Assembly: GCF_022835675.1 (NCBI RefSeq)
Contig: NZ_BQUT01000005.1
Location: 186,001-250,000, forward strand
Reading direction: 5' to 3'
Length of the DNA: 64,000 nucleotides
DNA from: Companilactobacillus sp. RD055328
GTDB taxonomy: Bacteria > Bacillota > Bacilli > Lactobacillales > Lactobacillaceae
Position numbers and translations under genes: made by a program. The notes beneath the pieces were generated by a model that saw only the letters and a program-made list of their open reading frames with translations, was not told the DNA's origin and ran no database searches. Each line of letters begins with the position of its first letter. Position 1 is the first letter of the stretch. Positions 18,927 through 27,961 of this stretch are shown piece after piece.

Positions 18927-20275
18927 TGGTTCTAAAATTACCCGAAAAATTCATTAATAAATATCAAAAATTATTAGGTACAAGATATTCAAAATTTGAA
19001 GATGCCTTATTTCAAGAAGCAATTGAAGGCTTTCGATTAAATCCTCTAAAAGAAGATTACCAAGATGTAGATCAAAATTTAGACAATCCAATCACTTATT
19101 CAAAAATTGGATTTTATGGTGATATTAATGGAAATAGTGTTGATCATATAAGCGGATATTTGTATGGTCAAGATCCAAGTGCTATGTATGTTGCCGAAGT
19201 TTTAGATGTTCAACCAGAAGAAACAGTTTTGGATCTTTGTGCAGCCCCAGGTAGTAAATCTACATATTTAGCCTCTAAAATGGCAAATAAGGGCGTTTTA
19301 GTAGCTAATGAGATAAATACTGCACGTTCTAAAATATTGTCTTCAAACATCGAAAGAATGGGTATTACTAATACAGTCGTAACAAATAATAGTCCGGAAC
19401 AATTAGCACTAAATTTTCCCAATTATTTTGACAAAATTGTTGTTGATGCTCCATGTTCTGGCGAGGGTATGTTTAGAAAAGATCATAATGCTACTCAGTA
19501 TTGGTCACCTGAATATGTTGAACAATGTGCCACAAGACAAAAGGACATTTTATCTGAAGCATATAAAATGTTAAAACCTGGTGGAACAATAGTTTATTCA
19601 ACATGTACTTTTGCACCTGAAGAAGATGAAATGACAGCTTTATGGTTTGCAGATGTATTCAACTTAAAAATTGAAAATATTGAAAAATTTCCTGGAATGG
19701 AAGATGGAAAGCCTGAATGGTGTGATAACGATCAACGTTCTTTGAATTTTTTAAGGATGTTTCCTGATCAATTTAACGGTGAAGGGCATTTCATTAGTAA
19801 ATTCACTAAAAATGCAGACGATAATTTATCTTCAAAAACCAATCCATCAGTTGTTTCTGATTCGTTAGATAAATCATCGGAAAAATTATTTAATGATTTT
19901 ATTTCAGATAACTTAAATATTAGTTTTTCAGTATTACATCAAAACAGAGATAATCTTGAAGCACCAGTTTTGAATACAAAAGATTTAAATAACATTAAAG
20001 TTGTACGTAATGGATTACGCTTAGGGACTTTTAAAAAGAATCGTTTTGAACCTAATCATGCATTAGCACTTGCTTTAAAAAGAAATGAATTCAAAAAGGT
20101 TATTGAATTAACTAATGAGCAATATCTAAAATTTGCCCATGGAGAAGCCATTCGAATAAACGAACAGCTATCAAGTTCATGGGTAGGGGTTAGTTATAAT
20201 AAAAAGACTTTTTCTTGGGGTAAATTTTCTAATAATACCGTTAAAAATTTCTTCCCTAAAGGATTGAGATTATAA
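18926..20275 (+). CDS. rsmF: 16S rRNA m5C methyltransferase RsmF (RsmB/NOP family)
   Basis: A 449-residue protein. Motif I is VLDLCAAPGSKSTYLA and motif IV is VDAPCSGEGMFRKD; motif VI STCTFAPEEDE carries the second Cys, the pair used for cytosine-5 methylation of rRNA. The C-terminal 120 residues hold the RsmF-type RNA-binding extension (LRLGTFKKNRFEPNHALALAL). AGGAG lies in the end of the preceding gene; the ATG overlaps its TAA by one base. Confidence 0.92.
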   Translation: MVLKLPEKFINKYQKLLGTRYSKFEDALFQEAIEGFRLNPLKEDYQDVDQNLDNPITYSKIGFYGDINGNSVDHISGYLYGQDPSAMYVAEVLDVQPEETVLDLCAAPGSKSTYLASKMANKGVLVANEINTARSKILSSNIERMGITNTVVTNNSPEQLALNFPNYFDKIVVDAPCSGEGMFRKDHNATQYWSPEYVEQCATRQKDILSEAYKMLKPGGTIVYSTCTFAPEEDEMTALWFADVFNLKIENIEKFPGMEDGKPEWCDNDQRSLNFLRMFPDQFNGEGHFISKFTKNADDNLSSKTNPSVVSDSLDKSSEKLFNDFISDNLNISFSVLHQNRDNLEAPVLNTKDLNNIKVVRNGLRLGTFKKNRFEPNHALALALKRNEFKKVIELTNEQYLKFAHGEAIRINEQLSSSWVGVSYNKKTFSWGKFSNNTVKNFFPKGLRL

Positions 20276-20305
20276 AAAAAGCTAAGGACTAATCCTTAGC
20301 TTTTT
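20274..20305. terminator. Bidirectional terminator, rsmF / mevalonate operon
   Basis: AAGCTAAGGA and TCCTTAGCTT pair around CTAA with A- and T-runs on either side, between convergent genes. Confidence 0.92.
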
Positions 20306-21333
20306 CTTTGTTCAAAATAATTATATAAATCTTGATCTAAAATAATTGGCTTATTTCTTAATTCAGTTATATTTCGAGCACCAATTGCAGTTGCTCCGAT
20401 TTTTACCATATCTAACCAATTAGTCATAAATTCTAAGACTTCTTCATACGATTTCTTTTGTACTTGATGCAAAATCAGACCTGATATACCAACATAATCA
20501 GCTCCTAATCGCAAGCATTTCAATACATCTAAAGGTGTTCTAATACCTCCGGAAGCAAAAATTGTAATTCCGTCAGTTTCTACTTGGGTATCTAATAAAC
20601 TTTCAACAGTTGTTATTTTGAGTTCTTCTAAAAATGACATATCAAATTCATGATTTCGTTCATTTTCTATTTGAATAAAATCAGTCCCACCAGCACCAGA
20701 TAGATCAATATTAGTCACACCAATACTTTTTAATTTGGCAATAGCTTCTTTACTCATACCAAATCCAACTTCTTTGACAATGACTGGTACAGAAACTGAG
20801 TTAATAATATCTTTAATATTATCTAACCAGTAAAAGTTTCTATCACCCTCAGGCATTGATAATTCTTGTAAGGTATTTACGTGAATTTGAAGTGCATTTG
20901 CTTCAATCAAATCAATAACTTGTTGGGCATCTTTTGCAGAATGATTAGCAGAAATATTAGCGATAATGACTCCATCGGGATTATTTTTTCTAACAATTTT
21001 AAAACTATCAGCAACTTCTGGATAGTTAATTGCTGCACTCATTGAACCGACAGCCATAGGAAGATTCAATCTGTTAGCAATTTTAGAAAGAGTATCATTA
21101 ATTTTCTCAGACTGAAGGGAACCACCTGTCATTGCATTAATATAAATAGGCATTTTAATAGTGTGATCAAACATGGATGATGTTAAATTAATTTCACTCA
21201 CAGATATTTCAGGAACACTATCATGAATAAATCGAACTTTTGAAAAGTTCTTATTATTTGTCTCTTCGTAAAATTTTTCAGCTAAAAAAAGATGTTCATT
21301 TTTTCTTTGTTGTTGCTGTGGTTGTTTAGGCAT
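20296..21333 (-). CDS. fni: Isopentenyl-diphosphate isomerase type 2
   Basis: A 345-residue FMN- and NADPH-dependent enzyme that interconverts IPP and DMAPP, the last step of the mevalonate route. Conserved parts are INAMTGGS, AVGSMSAAI, VIVKEVGFGMS, DLSGAGGTDF and FASGGIRTPLDVLKCLRLGADYVGISG. The N-terminal stretch PKQPQQQQRKNEH is Gln-rich. CGGAG overlaps the mvaK2 end, two bases away. It is the last gene of the mvaK1-mvaD-mvaK2-fni operon. Confidence 0.96.
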   Translation of the reverse strand: MPKQPQQQQRKNEHLFLAEKFYEETNNKNFSKVRFIHDSVPEISVSEINLTSSMFDHTIKMPIYINAMTGGSLQSEKINDTLSKIANRLNLPMAVGSMSAAINYPEVADSFKIVRKNNPDGVIIANISANHSAKDAQQVIDLIEANALQIHVNTLQELSMPEGDRNFYWLDNIKDIINSVSVPVIVKEVGFGMSKEAIAKLKSIGVTNIDLSGAGGTDFIQIENERNHEFDMSFLEELKITTVESLLDTQVETDGITIFASGGIRTPLDVLKCLRLGADYVGISGLILHQVQKKSYEEVLEFMTNWLDMVKIGATAIGARNITELRNKPIILDQDLYNYFEQRKS

Positions 21334-21335
21334 TT

Positions 21336-22409
21336 TTAGCTCCGATCAGTTATATTTAATTTAAGATCAATAACATCAATCTCTTTCCAGGCAGTTAATA
21401 TATTATCGATAATTTCATTATTATCTGGGACTATAGCAATTCCACAATCTCCGCCACCAGCACCAGAAGACTTAGCTGCTTGACCAATATTTTCAACAAC
21501 ATTACACATTTCTGTAAGTTTTTCAGTTTCAATCACAACATTTGTAATCTTGGATAAACTAGTTAGTAATTCTCGATTTTTGGAAATTTGAGCTTGGATA
21601 GCAGGCAAATCAGCATTTAAAAAACCTTCTTGCATTCTTTCTAAACAAATCTTGCTATCCTTCAAGAATTTCTCATATAGTTTTAACTTTTGAGCCTTAG
21701 AATATGATATTTGCTCTACTAAAATCGATGTAGAGGCAGGACTTCCAGTCCATCCAATTAATAATTTTGAATTATTTGGCATATCAAGTGGTTCTATGCT
21801 TAAATTAGGCCATTCTTGATGAACTATTGTAAACAGTGGTTCTTTTTTCAGAGAATTAATAATCCAATTACGGTCGGGAGAGGTATAGTAAATAATTCCT
21901 CCGTAAGTACTTGCAGCAACATCACCTAATGAACCATTACCTTGAACAGATAAATGACTTAATGCGGCTAGTTTATAAATAGTCTTATTATTCAAGTCTA
22001 ACTTATAAAATTTTGATAGGGCACGGACAGTAGCAACTGAAACCGCCGCAGATGATCCAAGACCATATTTTCTTCCGTTATCGGAATCAAGTTCACTTTC
22101 GATATTTATATTAAAATAGGACAATTTTTTACCCAGTTGTAAGGCATATTCTTCGACACAATTGATAGCTGCAATGATGAATTCTAATTGATTATCCCGA
22201 GTGTCAATTTGAAACTTACCATTTTCACGATTCCAATGGATCATATTGTCAGTGAATCTGTTTGAATTAAGAGTTCCTTCACTTTCTGAAGCCTCTACTG
22301 ACACGGTTACAAATTTATCGACAGATGAAATAATTGCTGGATAGCCTTTTTCTACGACAGCATATTCACCAGCTATATATAATTTTCCTGAAGCTTTAGC
22401 AGTTATCAA
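21336..22409 (-). CDS. mvaK2: Phosphomevalonate kinase
   Basis: A 357-residue GHMP kinase that phosphorylates 5-phosphomevalonate. The N terminus ASGKLYIAGEYAVVEKGYPA and the ATP loop KYGLGSSAAVSVATVRAL are diagnostic, with SSGAGGGDCGIA near the C terminus. The frame opens 25 codons earlier inside mvaD. I chose the TTG at 22409: GGAAGG lies eight bases before it and the protein then starts MITAKASGK as in relatives. Confidence 0.94.
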   Translation of the reverse strand: MITAKASGKLYIAGEYAVVEKGYPAIISSVDKFVTVSVEASESEGTLNSNRFTDNMIHWNRENGKFQIDTRDNQLEFIIAAINCVEEYALQLGKKLSYFNINIESELDSDNGRKYGLGSSAAVSVATVRALSKFYKLDLNNKTIYKLAALSHLSVQGNGSLGDVAASTYGGIIYYTSPDRNWIINSLKKEPLFTIVHQEWPNLSIEPLDMPNNSKLLIGWTGSPASTSILVEQISYSKAQKLKLYEKFLKDSKICLERMQEGFLNADLPAIQAQISKNRELLTSLSKITNVVIETEKLTEMCNVVENIGQAAKSSGAGGGDCGIAIVPDNNEIIDNILTAWKEIDVIDLKLNITDRS

Positions 22410-22428
22410 AATTAAAAACCTTCCAATA

Positions 22429-23391
22429 TTATTTATAAGTAATTCCTGGTCCTGGTTTGGTGATAATAATTCGTGCATTAGCAAGTTGTTGCTCTAATTT
22501 TTCTTTAATAAGGGTAACATCTTTTTTGTGACAAATCACTTTTACGTTAGGACCTGCATCAATTGTAAAATAAACAGAGATATTTTCATTTCTCATATTC
22601 GAGATAATATTCATTATTTCAATTGTTTCAGGGTCAAAATATGTAAATGGTGGGTTAGCGCTCATTGTTAATGCATGCATTTCCATAGCATTGTGTTCTG
22701 AAATTTCACCAATTGTTCTTATATCATTATTTTTGATGGCAGGTTTAATTTTAATAAGATCATGTTCAACAACATCTGGCCAAATCTTGTAAAAAGGGGA
22801 GGTCATACGTGTACGATTCATACCCTCAGTCGAAGAAATATTCTTCTTATTTTTATTAACGATTACTGACAAAATATTGATATCTGAATTACTAGCATCA
22901 TCAAACTGCTCTGCAAAAGAAGATTCATCGTCATGTCCTGCATGCCATTGAACAAAACCTCCATATATTGAACGTGAAGCAGATCCTGATCCGACACGAG
23001 CTAATTGACTTAACTCTTTTAAAGATAAATCTAAATTTGAAGCTTTTGCTAATGCACCACTTAGAGCAGCAAAAGCAGAAGAAGAGGACGCAAGCCCAGC
23101 AGAATTAGGGACGTGATTGTTTGATTCAATTAAAAAAGAATTTTTTACATTATATTTAAGACGGAAATAGTTTAAAAAATTAAAAACTCGTTGACTATCT
23201 GCATTGGATTTTAATTCTCCATCTAAGAAAAATTGATCCTCATCTGATACTGTAACTGATGTTTCAGTATAGAAATCATCTAACGTTAAAGAAAGACTGT
23301 CCGTGTATGGTAGTCTCAAAGCTTCATCTTTTTTTCCCCAATATTTGATTAGGGCAATATTTGTATGTGCGATAGCAGTAACTTTATTCAT
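22429..23391 (-). CDS. mvaD: Diphosphomevalonate decarboxylase
   Basis: A 320-residue GHMP-fold enzyme making isopentenyl diphosphate by ATP-dependent decarboxylation. The start AHTNIALIKYWGKKDE is the family hallmark. The ATP loop is PNSAGLASSSSAFAALSGAL and GSGSASRSIYGGFVQW follows. FTIDAGPNVKVI holds the catalytic Asp region. AGAGGA precedes the ATG, 12 bases after mvaK1. Confidence 0.97.
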   Translation of the reverse strand: MNKVTAIAHTNIALIKYWGKKDEALRLPYTDSLSLTLDDFYTETSVTVSDEDQFFLDGELKSNADSQRVFNFLNYFRLKYNVKNSFLIESNNHVPNSAGLASSSSAFAALSGALAKASNLDLSLKELSQLARVGSGSASRSIYGGFVQWHAGHDDESSFAEQFDDASNSDINILSVIVNKNKKNISSTEGMNRTRMTSPFYKIWPDVVEHDLIKIKPAIKNNDIRTIGEISEHNAMEMHALTMSANPPFTYFDPETIEIMNIISNMRNENISVYFTIDAGPNVKVICHKKDVTLIKEKLEQQLANARIIITKPGPGITYK

Positions 23392-23403
23392 TAAATTCCT
23401 CTA

Positions 23404-24339
23404 TTAGTTATAAACATTTAGTGGTTGGATCCAAGTTTTTATTGCAGAATTATTTTCTAAAATCTCTGACAATAATTGAGCTTTTATTTTCGATTCAACA
23501 ACTGCGATTATGCAGCCTCCACGGCCACCACCAGTCAACTTAGTACCTAAACTACCATTATTATTAGCTATTTCAATTAGTTTATCAATTTCATTACTTG
23601 AAACACCTAATTTCGAAAGATTTAGTTGAGCATTATTAAAAATTTTCCCCAAGGTTGTCAGATCATTAACTGCTAAAGCAGTATTTGCTTCTGTTGTTAG
23701 TTCACCTAAGTTCTTAAGATACTGAGAATATTGTTCGGGATTATCTTTAAGTGATTGTTTAACGTCAGCTACCGCTTCGCCAGTTTTCCCACGAATGCCA
23801 GAGTCAGCAATTACTAAGTAACCAGTAATATTCATATCAATATTCACCGGTGATTCTCCTTTTTTAAAACACAAAGGAGCGTTAGCAGTTACAGAAACAG
23901 CATCTACGCCACTAGCTTGTCCGTGAATAATTGATTCCGAAACGTTAATTTCTTCAATTAATAGTGTCTTAGTTAATCGCTTTTGGAAAAACTGATAAAA
24001 GCAGCGAATAATTGCTGCTGAAGCCGCCGCTGATGAACCCAAACCTCGTTCAATAGGGACATCACTTTTGATGCGTATACTATATTTAATATTTTTAGTA
24101 TTTAATTTTTTATCTAAATTGGTAATAAGTTTTTCAATACCTTTAAGGTGTTCAGGTATATCTATAATTTTTCCTGTAAAAAAACGTGACTCAATAATTG
24201 ATTCTTCGGTTTTAATTGACTCCATCTTTACTATAACCGGAATACTTGTGATTGGAATAGTAATTGCGGGATAACCATATACAACAGAATGCTCACCAAT
24301 TAAAATTAATTTTGCATGACTACGTCCAATTGCATTCAT
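23404..24339 (-). CDS. mvaK1: Mevalonate kinase
   Basis: A 311-residue GHMP kinase, the first kinase of the mevalonate pathway. It starts with SHAKLILIGEHSVVYGYPA. The ATP loop is PIERGLGSSAAASAAIIR, the substrate region HGQASGVDAVS, and motif 3 is KLTGGGRGGCIIAV. GCGAGGA precedes the ATG. It heads the minus-strand operon and diverges from rexB across a 127-base gap. HMG-CoA synthase and reductase are not in the window. Confidence 0.95.
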   Translation of the reverse strand: MNAIGRSHAKLILIGEHSVVYGYPAITIPITSIPVIVKMESIKTEESIIESRFFTGKIIDIPEHLKGIEKLITNLDKKLNTKNIKYSIRIKSDVPIERGLGSSAAASAAIIRCFYQFFQKRLTKTLLIEEINVSESIIHGQASGVDAVSVTANAPLCFKKGESPVNIDMNITGYLVIADSGIRGKTGEAVADVKQSLKDNPEQYSQYLKNLGELTTEANTALAVNDLTTLGKIFNNAQLNLSKLGVSSNEIDKLIEIANNNGSLGTKLTGGGRGGCIIAVVESKIKAQLLSEILENNSAIKTWIQPLNVYN

Positions 24340-24385
24340 AATGTTTTATCCTCGCTTTAAGGTTATAATTTATAGTATGAAAGTT

Positions 24386-24414
24386 TTGAAAAATCTTATG
24401 TAAGACTATATTAT
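24386..24414 (+). promoter_or_regulatory. Promoter of rexB
   Basis: TTGAAA and TATTAT separated by 17 bases, about 50 bases before the rexB start codon. It lies in the divergent gap shared with mvaK1. Confidence 0.75.
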
Positions 24415-24466
24415 ACATAAAAAATGATCAATTCGTTAAATTTTGTCAAGAGAAGTAGGGAAAATC

Positions 24467-27400
24467 ATGGCTTTAACATTTGTATTAGGAAATAGTAAGA
24501 AAAATCATTTACAACAAATAATGGATAACTTTATTGCTGATTATAAAAATAATCCACATGATAAATTCTTTTTTGTTGTGCCTAACCATATTAAATTTGA
24601 ATCTGAGATAGAAATAATTAAACAATTCAAAGAAAAAATTAAACCTAATTCTGAAATTATTGCGACAAATAATCTTCAAATTTTTTCATTATCACGGTTA
24701 GCTTGGTACTTCCTGCGAGATGAGGAAGTCTTAAACAGACAAACATTAACATCAACAAAAAAATCAATGATTGTTCGCAATATTTTAAATAATCGAAAAA
24801 AAGAGTTGCAGATTTTCAAAGGCGAAATTCAAAATAATGGTTTTATTGATGAAGTTGTTTCTCAAATAGAGGAATTACAAAATGGACAAATCGATTCAGA
24901 TGATTTGGATAATATAATTTCTAATCTTAATGCAACTTTTGAAATCAAGAAAACGAAAGAATTAAAGCTTATCTACGATGACTACAACAGTAATATTAAT
25001 GAGAACTATTTACATAACAATTTGCTTGTAGAAAAACTACTTGAAGTTTTCAAAAGTGAAGATTTATTATCAAAAACACATTTTTACTTTTTAGGATTTT
25101 CGACGTTTAAAAATATTGAATTCGAATTATTAAATACAATTAGTCAAGATAGTAATTTAACAATCAGTTTGGAATTAGATAAGCCTTATATCGAGCTTCC
25201 AGAATCAACCGATTTCTATTACCGTCCAGCACGTACCTACTCTTTACTATATTCAGCTGCTAGAGATAAGAAAGTAGTAATAAACAATAACTATGCCAAT
25301 CTTAATCGTGTAAGTAATGATATCGGTTTGCTAGAGGATTTTTGGATTTCGTCAAATTCTGTAAATAAATCTTTAAATAGTGCTGTCCTAGAAACAAAAA
25401 ATAGTATACAAATCTGGGAGTGTACAGATCGTCAAACCGAAATTCAGGCAATATCAACATATATTCGACAACTCGTAGCAACTCAAAACTATCGTTATAA
25501 AGATTTCTTGATTTTAAGTCGTGACTTGTCAAGTTACGAATCATTTATTAAACCAATCTTTGACACAAATGAAGTGCCAATGTTTTTTGATCTACAAAAA
25601 GATATGTCTAAGCATCCATTGAAATTACTAATAGATTATTTATTTGCTTTTGCTCAAGGTAATCTAAATCATGAGTCGATTTTTCAATTATTAAAATTGA
25701 ATTTATTACTGCCTAGTGAAGATATTTCTGAAGAATATTTTTCGTCAGCAATTGATTTGGCTGAGAACTATTCTTTGGCTCAAGGCTTATATAAGAGTGA
25801 TTGGTTGAGTCAAGAAGATTTCACATTAGTAATAGATTTAAGTTCAGTTAACGATGAAATACTAAGAAACAAATATCAAGAAAATATCAACAAAATTAAT
25901 TCAATTAAACATTATGTTGCTAATATTTATCAAAATATCAATGAAGTATTTGATAGCGTAACCACCAATAGACAATTAATAATTGAATTATATAAATTTC
26001 TTGAAGATAACCTTGTATTTTTCACGCTTAGAAATTGGCAAAATAATGATTTAGAGAAGGGAGATCTTCTTAATTCCAGCAAACCTGAACAAGTTGTAAA
26101 TGTTTTGAATCAGCTTTTGAGTGAATTTATTGAAATATTCGGTGATGATACATTTGATGCTAAGAATTTCTTAGATGTATTAGATAGTGGTTTTTCACAA
26201 TCACAATACTCTCAAATTCCATCAACTTTAGATGCAGTTAACATATCTGAACTTGGTATGGTTCAAATGAATAATCGAAAAATAACATTCATTCTTGGAA
26301 GTACATCGGATCAAATGCCCAAATCTAATAAGAATAATTCTTTGATTAGCGATGAAGAAAAAATGGAGTTTAGTAAGTATTTAAAACCAAACAGTGAATT
26401 TTCAGATACAGCCGAAATAATTAATAATGATGAACCTTTCTTACATAATTCAGCATTTACAAGTGCCGAACAAAGGATTATTTTTTCGTATCCTTTAATT
26501 GGCGATAGTGATCAGGAACAAATTTCTCCATATGTACAACGAATTAAAGATTACTTTGGAATTACTCCAAGAGTTATTACGAATACACCTAAAGCGGATG
26601 ACGATTATGCACTTGAATACGTTGGATCAATTGATTCAACACTAAATTATCTAATTAGATTAAATCGCTCATTAAAAGACCGTAGTATTAAAATGTCTAA
26701 CAATTGGAATACAATTCAAAGCTTATTATTAGCTGATACATCTCTCAAAAATAAAGTCCAAGGGTCATTAAACTATCAAAACACAGTTACTAATCTTGAC
26801 CCCGAGGTTGCTCAAAGCTTGTATGGTGATACTTTAAATGTTTCAATTTCTCAACTTGAAACATTTTACAGTAATGAATTTGAATACTTCTTAACTTACG
26901 GTCTCAAGTTGAAAAAACGAGATATCTTTGAACTTAATCAAGCGAATATGGGAAGTTTCTTCCATGATAACTTGGACTATTTTGTTAAATATTTGAATGA
27001 CAAAGATATTAACTTAGCTCAATTAAGTATGGAGCAAACTAAAGAAGTTTCTAAGAAAATCATTAAAGAACTTTTAGAATCAAAAACTTATAAAATCTTT
27101 TCGTCATCACCACAAATGAAATATATTGCATCAAACTTATCTGACATATTAAGTGGACTTATGATTTCAATCAATCAGCAATCAAATCTATTGAATTTTC
27201 AACCAATTAATTCAGAAATAGTCTTTGGCACCATTGCTAATAACAAGGGGATTGAGGGGCTCAATTATATCCTTGATGATGGTAAGAAAATTTTTGTACG
27301 AGGTAAGATTGATCGTATTGATAAATTTAAAAATAGTGATTCAATACAAATTATTGATTACAAATCTTCAAAAAAAGAATTCAAATATAATATGTTTAGT

Positions 27401-27961
27401 GCAGGGTTACAATTGCAGATTCCAACATATATTCAAGTAGTTATGAATGACCAATCACAGTTAGGTGTTAAGTCTGTATTAGGTGCGTTTTATTCACGCA
27501 TCTATTCACCAATCAATGATGCGGAATATATAGTAAAAGATAATTATAAGAACCGCCAGCTTACAGGAATTATTGTTAATGATGGTAATAATATTGACCA
27601 ATTATTAACCAACGGTGTAGATTCAAAAAATAGCTCTGATATTTATAAGCTAGCACTTAAGAAAAACGGTGAGTTATCGGCACAAACAAACGATTCAGTC
27701 ACAAAAGAACAACTAGAATTAATGTTGAATTATAACAAATCATTAATTATACAAGCAGCACAAAGGATTTTTTCTGGAGAAATTAAGCTTAATCCTTATC
27801 GTGTTAACGATAACGATACTGGATTTAAGTTTACCAACTACAAATCAATTTTTGAATTTGATGCGATGTTACCAGAGAATAGCTACAATGACATTTCAAA
27901 TATAAGTAAAAAACAATTCTTAGACCAATTAAGTAATGGAGGTGAATACAATGTCGATTAA
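24467..27961 (+). CDS. rexB: ATP-dependent helicase/deoxyribonuclease subunit B (RexB/AddB)
   Basis: A 1164-residue partner of RexA in the RecBCD-like enzyme that processes double-strand breaks. The start MALTFVLGNSKKN follows GTAGGGA; the frame opens eight codons earlier without a better site. The C-terminal nuclease core reads VRGKIDRIDKF and IIDYKSSKKEF. Walker A lysine is not evident at the N terminus and I see only one Cys (WECTDRQ), so the iron-sulfur staple of Bacillus AddB is absent. QLETFYSNEFEYFL has Asn where AddB has a cluster Cys. The gene overlaps rexA by 11 bases. Confidence 0.92.
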   Translation: MALTFVLGNSKKNHLQQIMDNFIADYKNNPHDKFFFVVPNHIKFESEIEIIKQFKEKIKPNSEIIATNNLQIFSLSRLAWYFLRDEEVLNRQTLTSTKKSMIVRNILNNRKKELQIFKGEIQNNGFIDEVVSQIEELQNGQIDSDDLDNIISNLNATFEIKKTKELKLIYDDYNSNINENYLHNNLLVEKLLEVFKSEDLLSKTHFYFLGFSTFKNIEFELLNTISQDSNLTISLELDKPYIELPESTDFYYRPARTYSLLYSAARDKKVVINNNYANLNRVSNDIGLLEDFWISSNSVNKSLNSAVLETKNSIQIWECTDRQTEIQAISTYIRQLVATQNYRYKDFLILSRDLSSYESFIKPIFDTNEVPMFFDLQKDMSKHPLKLLIDYLFAFAQGNLNHESIFQLLKLNLLLPSEDISEEYFSSAIDLAENYSLAQGLYKSDWLSQEDFTLVIDLSSVNDEILRNKYQENINKINSIKHYVANIYQNINEVFDSVTTNRQLIIELYKFLEDNLVFFTLRNWQNNDLEKGDLLNSSKPEQVVNVLNQLLSEFIEIFGDDTFDAKNFLDVLDSGFSQSQYSQIPSTLDAVNISELGMVQMNNRKITFILGSTSDQMPKSNKNNSLISDEEKMEFSKYLKPNSEFSDTAEIINNDEPFLHNSAFTSAEQRIIFSYPLIGDSDQEQISPYVQRIKDYFGITPRVITNTPKADDDYALEYVGSIDSTLNYLIRLNRSLKDRSIKMSNNWNTIQSLLLADTSLKNKVQGSLNYQNTVTNLDPEVAQSLYGDTLNVSISQLETFYSNEFEYFLTYGLKLKKRDIFELNQANMGSFFHDNLDYFVKYLNDKDINLAQLSMEQTKEVSKKIIKELLESKTYKIFSSSPQMKYIASNLSDILSGLMISINQQSNLLNFQPINSEIVFGTIANNKGIEGLNYILDDGKKIFVRGKIDRIDKFKNSDSIQIIDYKSSKKEFKYNMFSAGLQLQIPTYIQVVMNDQSQLGVKSVLGAFYSRIYSPINDAEYIVKDNYKNRQLTGIIVNDGNNIDQLLTNGVDSKNSSDIYKLALKKNGELSAQTNDSVTKEQLELMLNYNKSLIIQAAQRIFSGEIKLNPYRVNDNDTGFKFTNYKSIFEFDAMLPENSYNDISNISKKQFLDQLSNGGEYNVD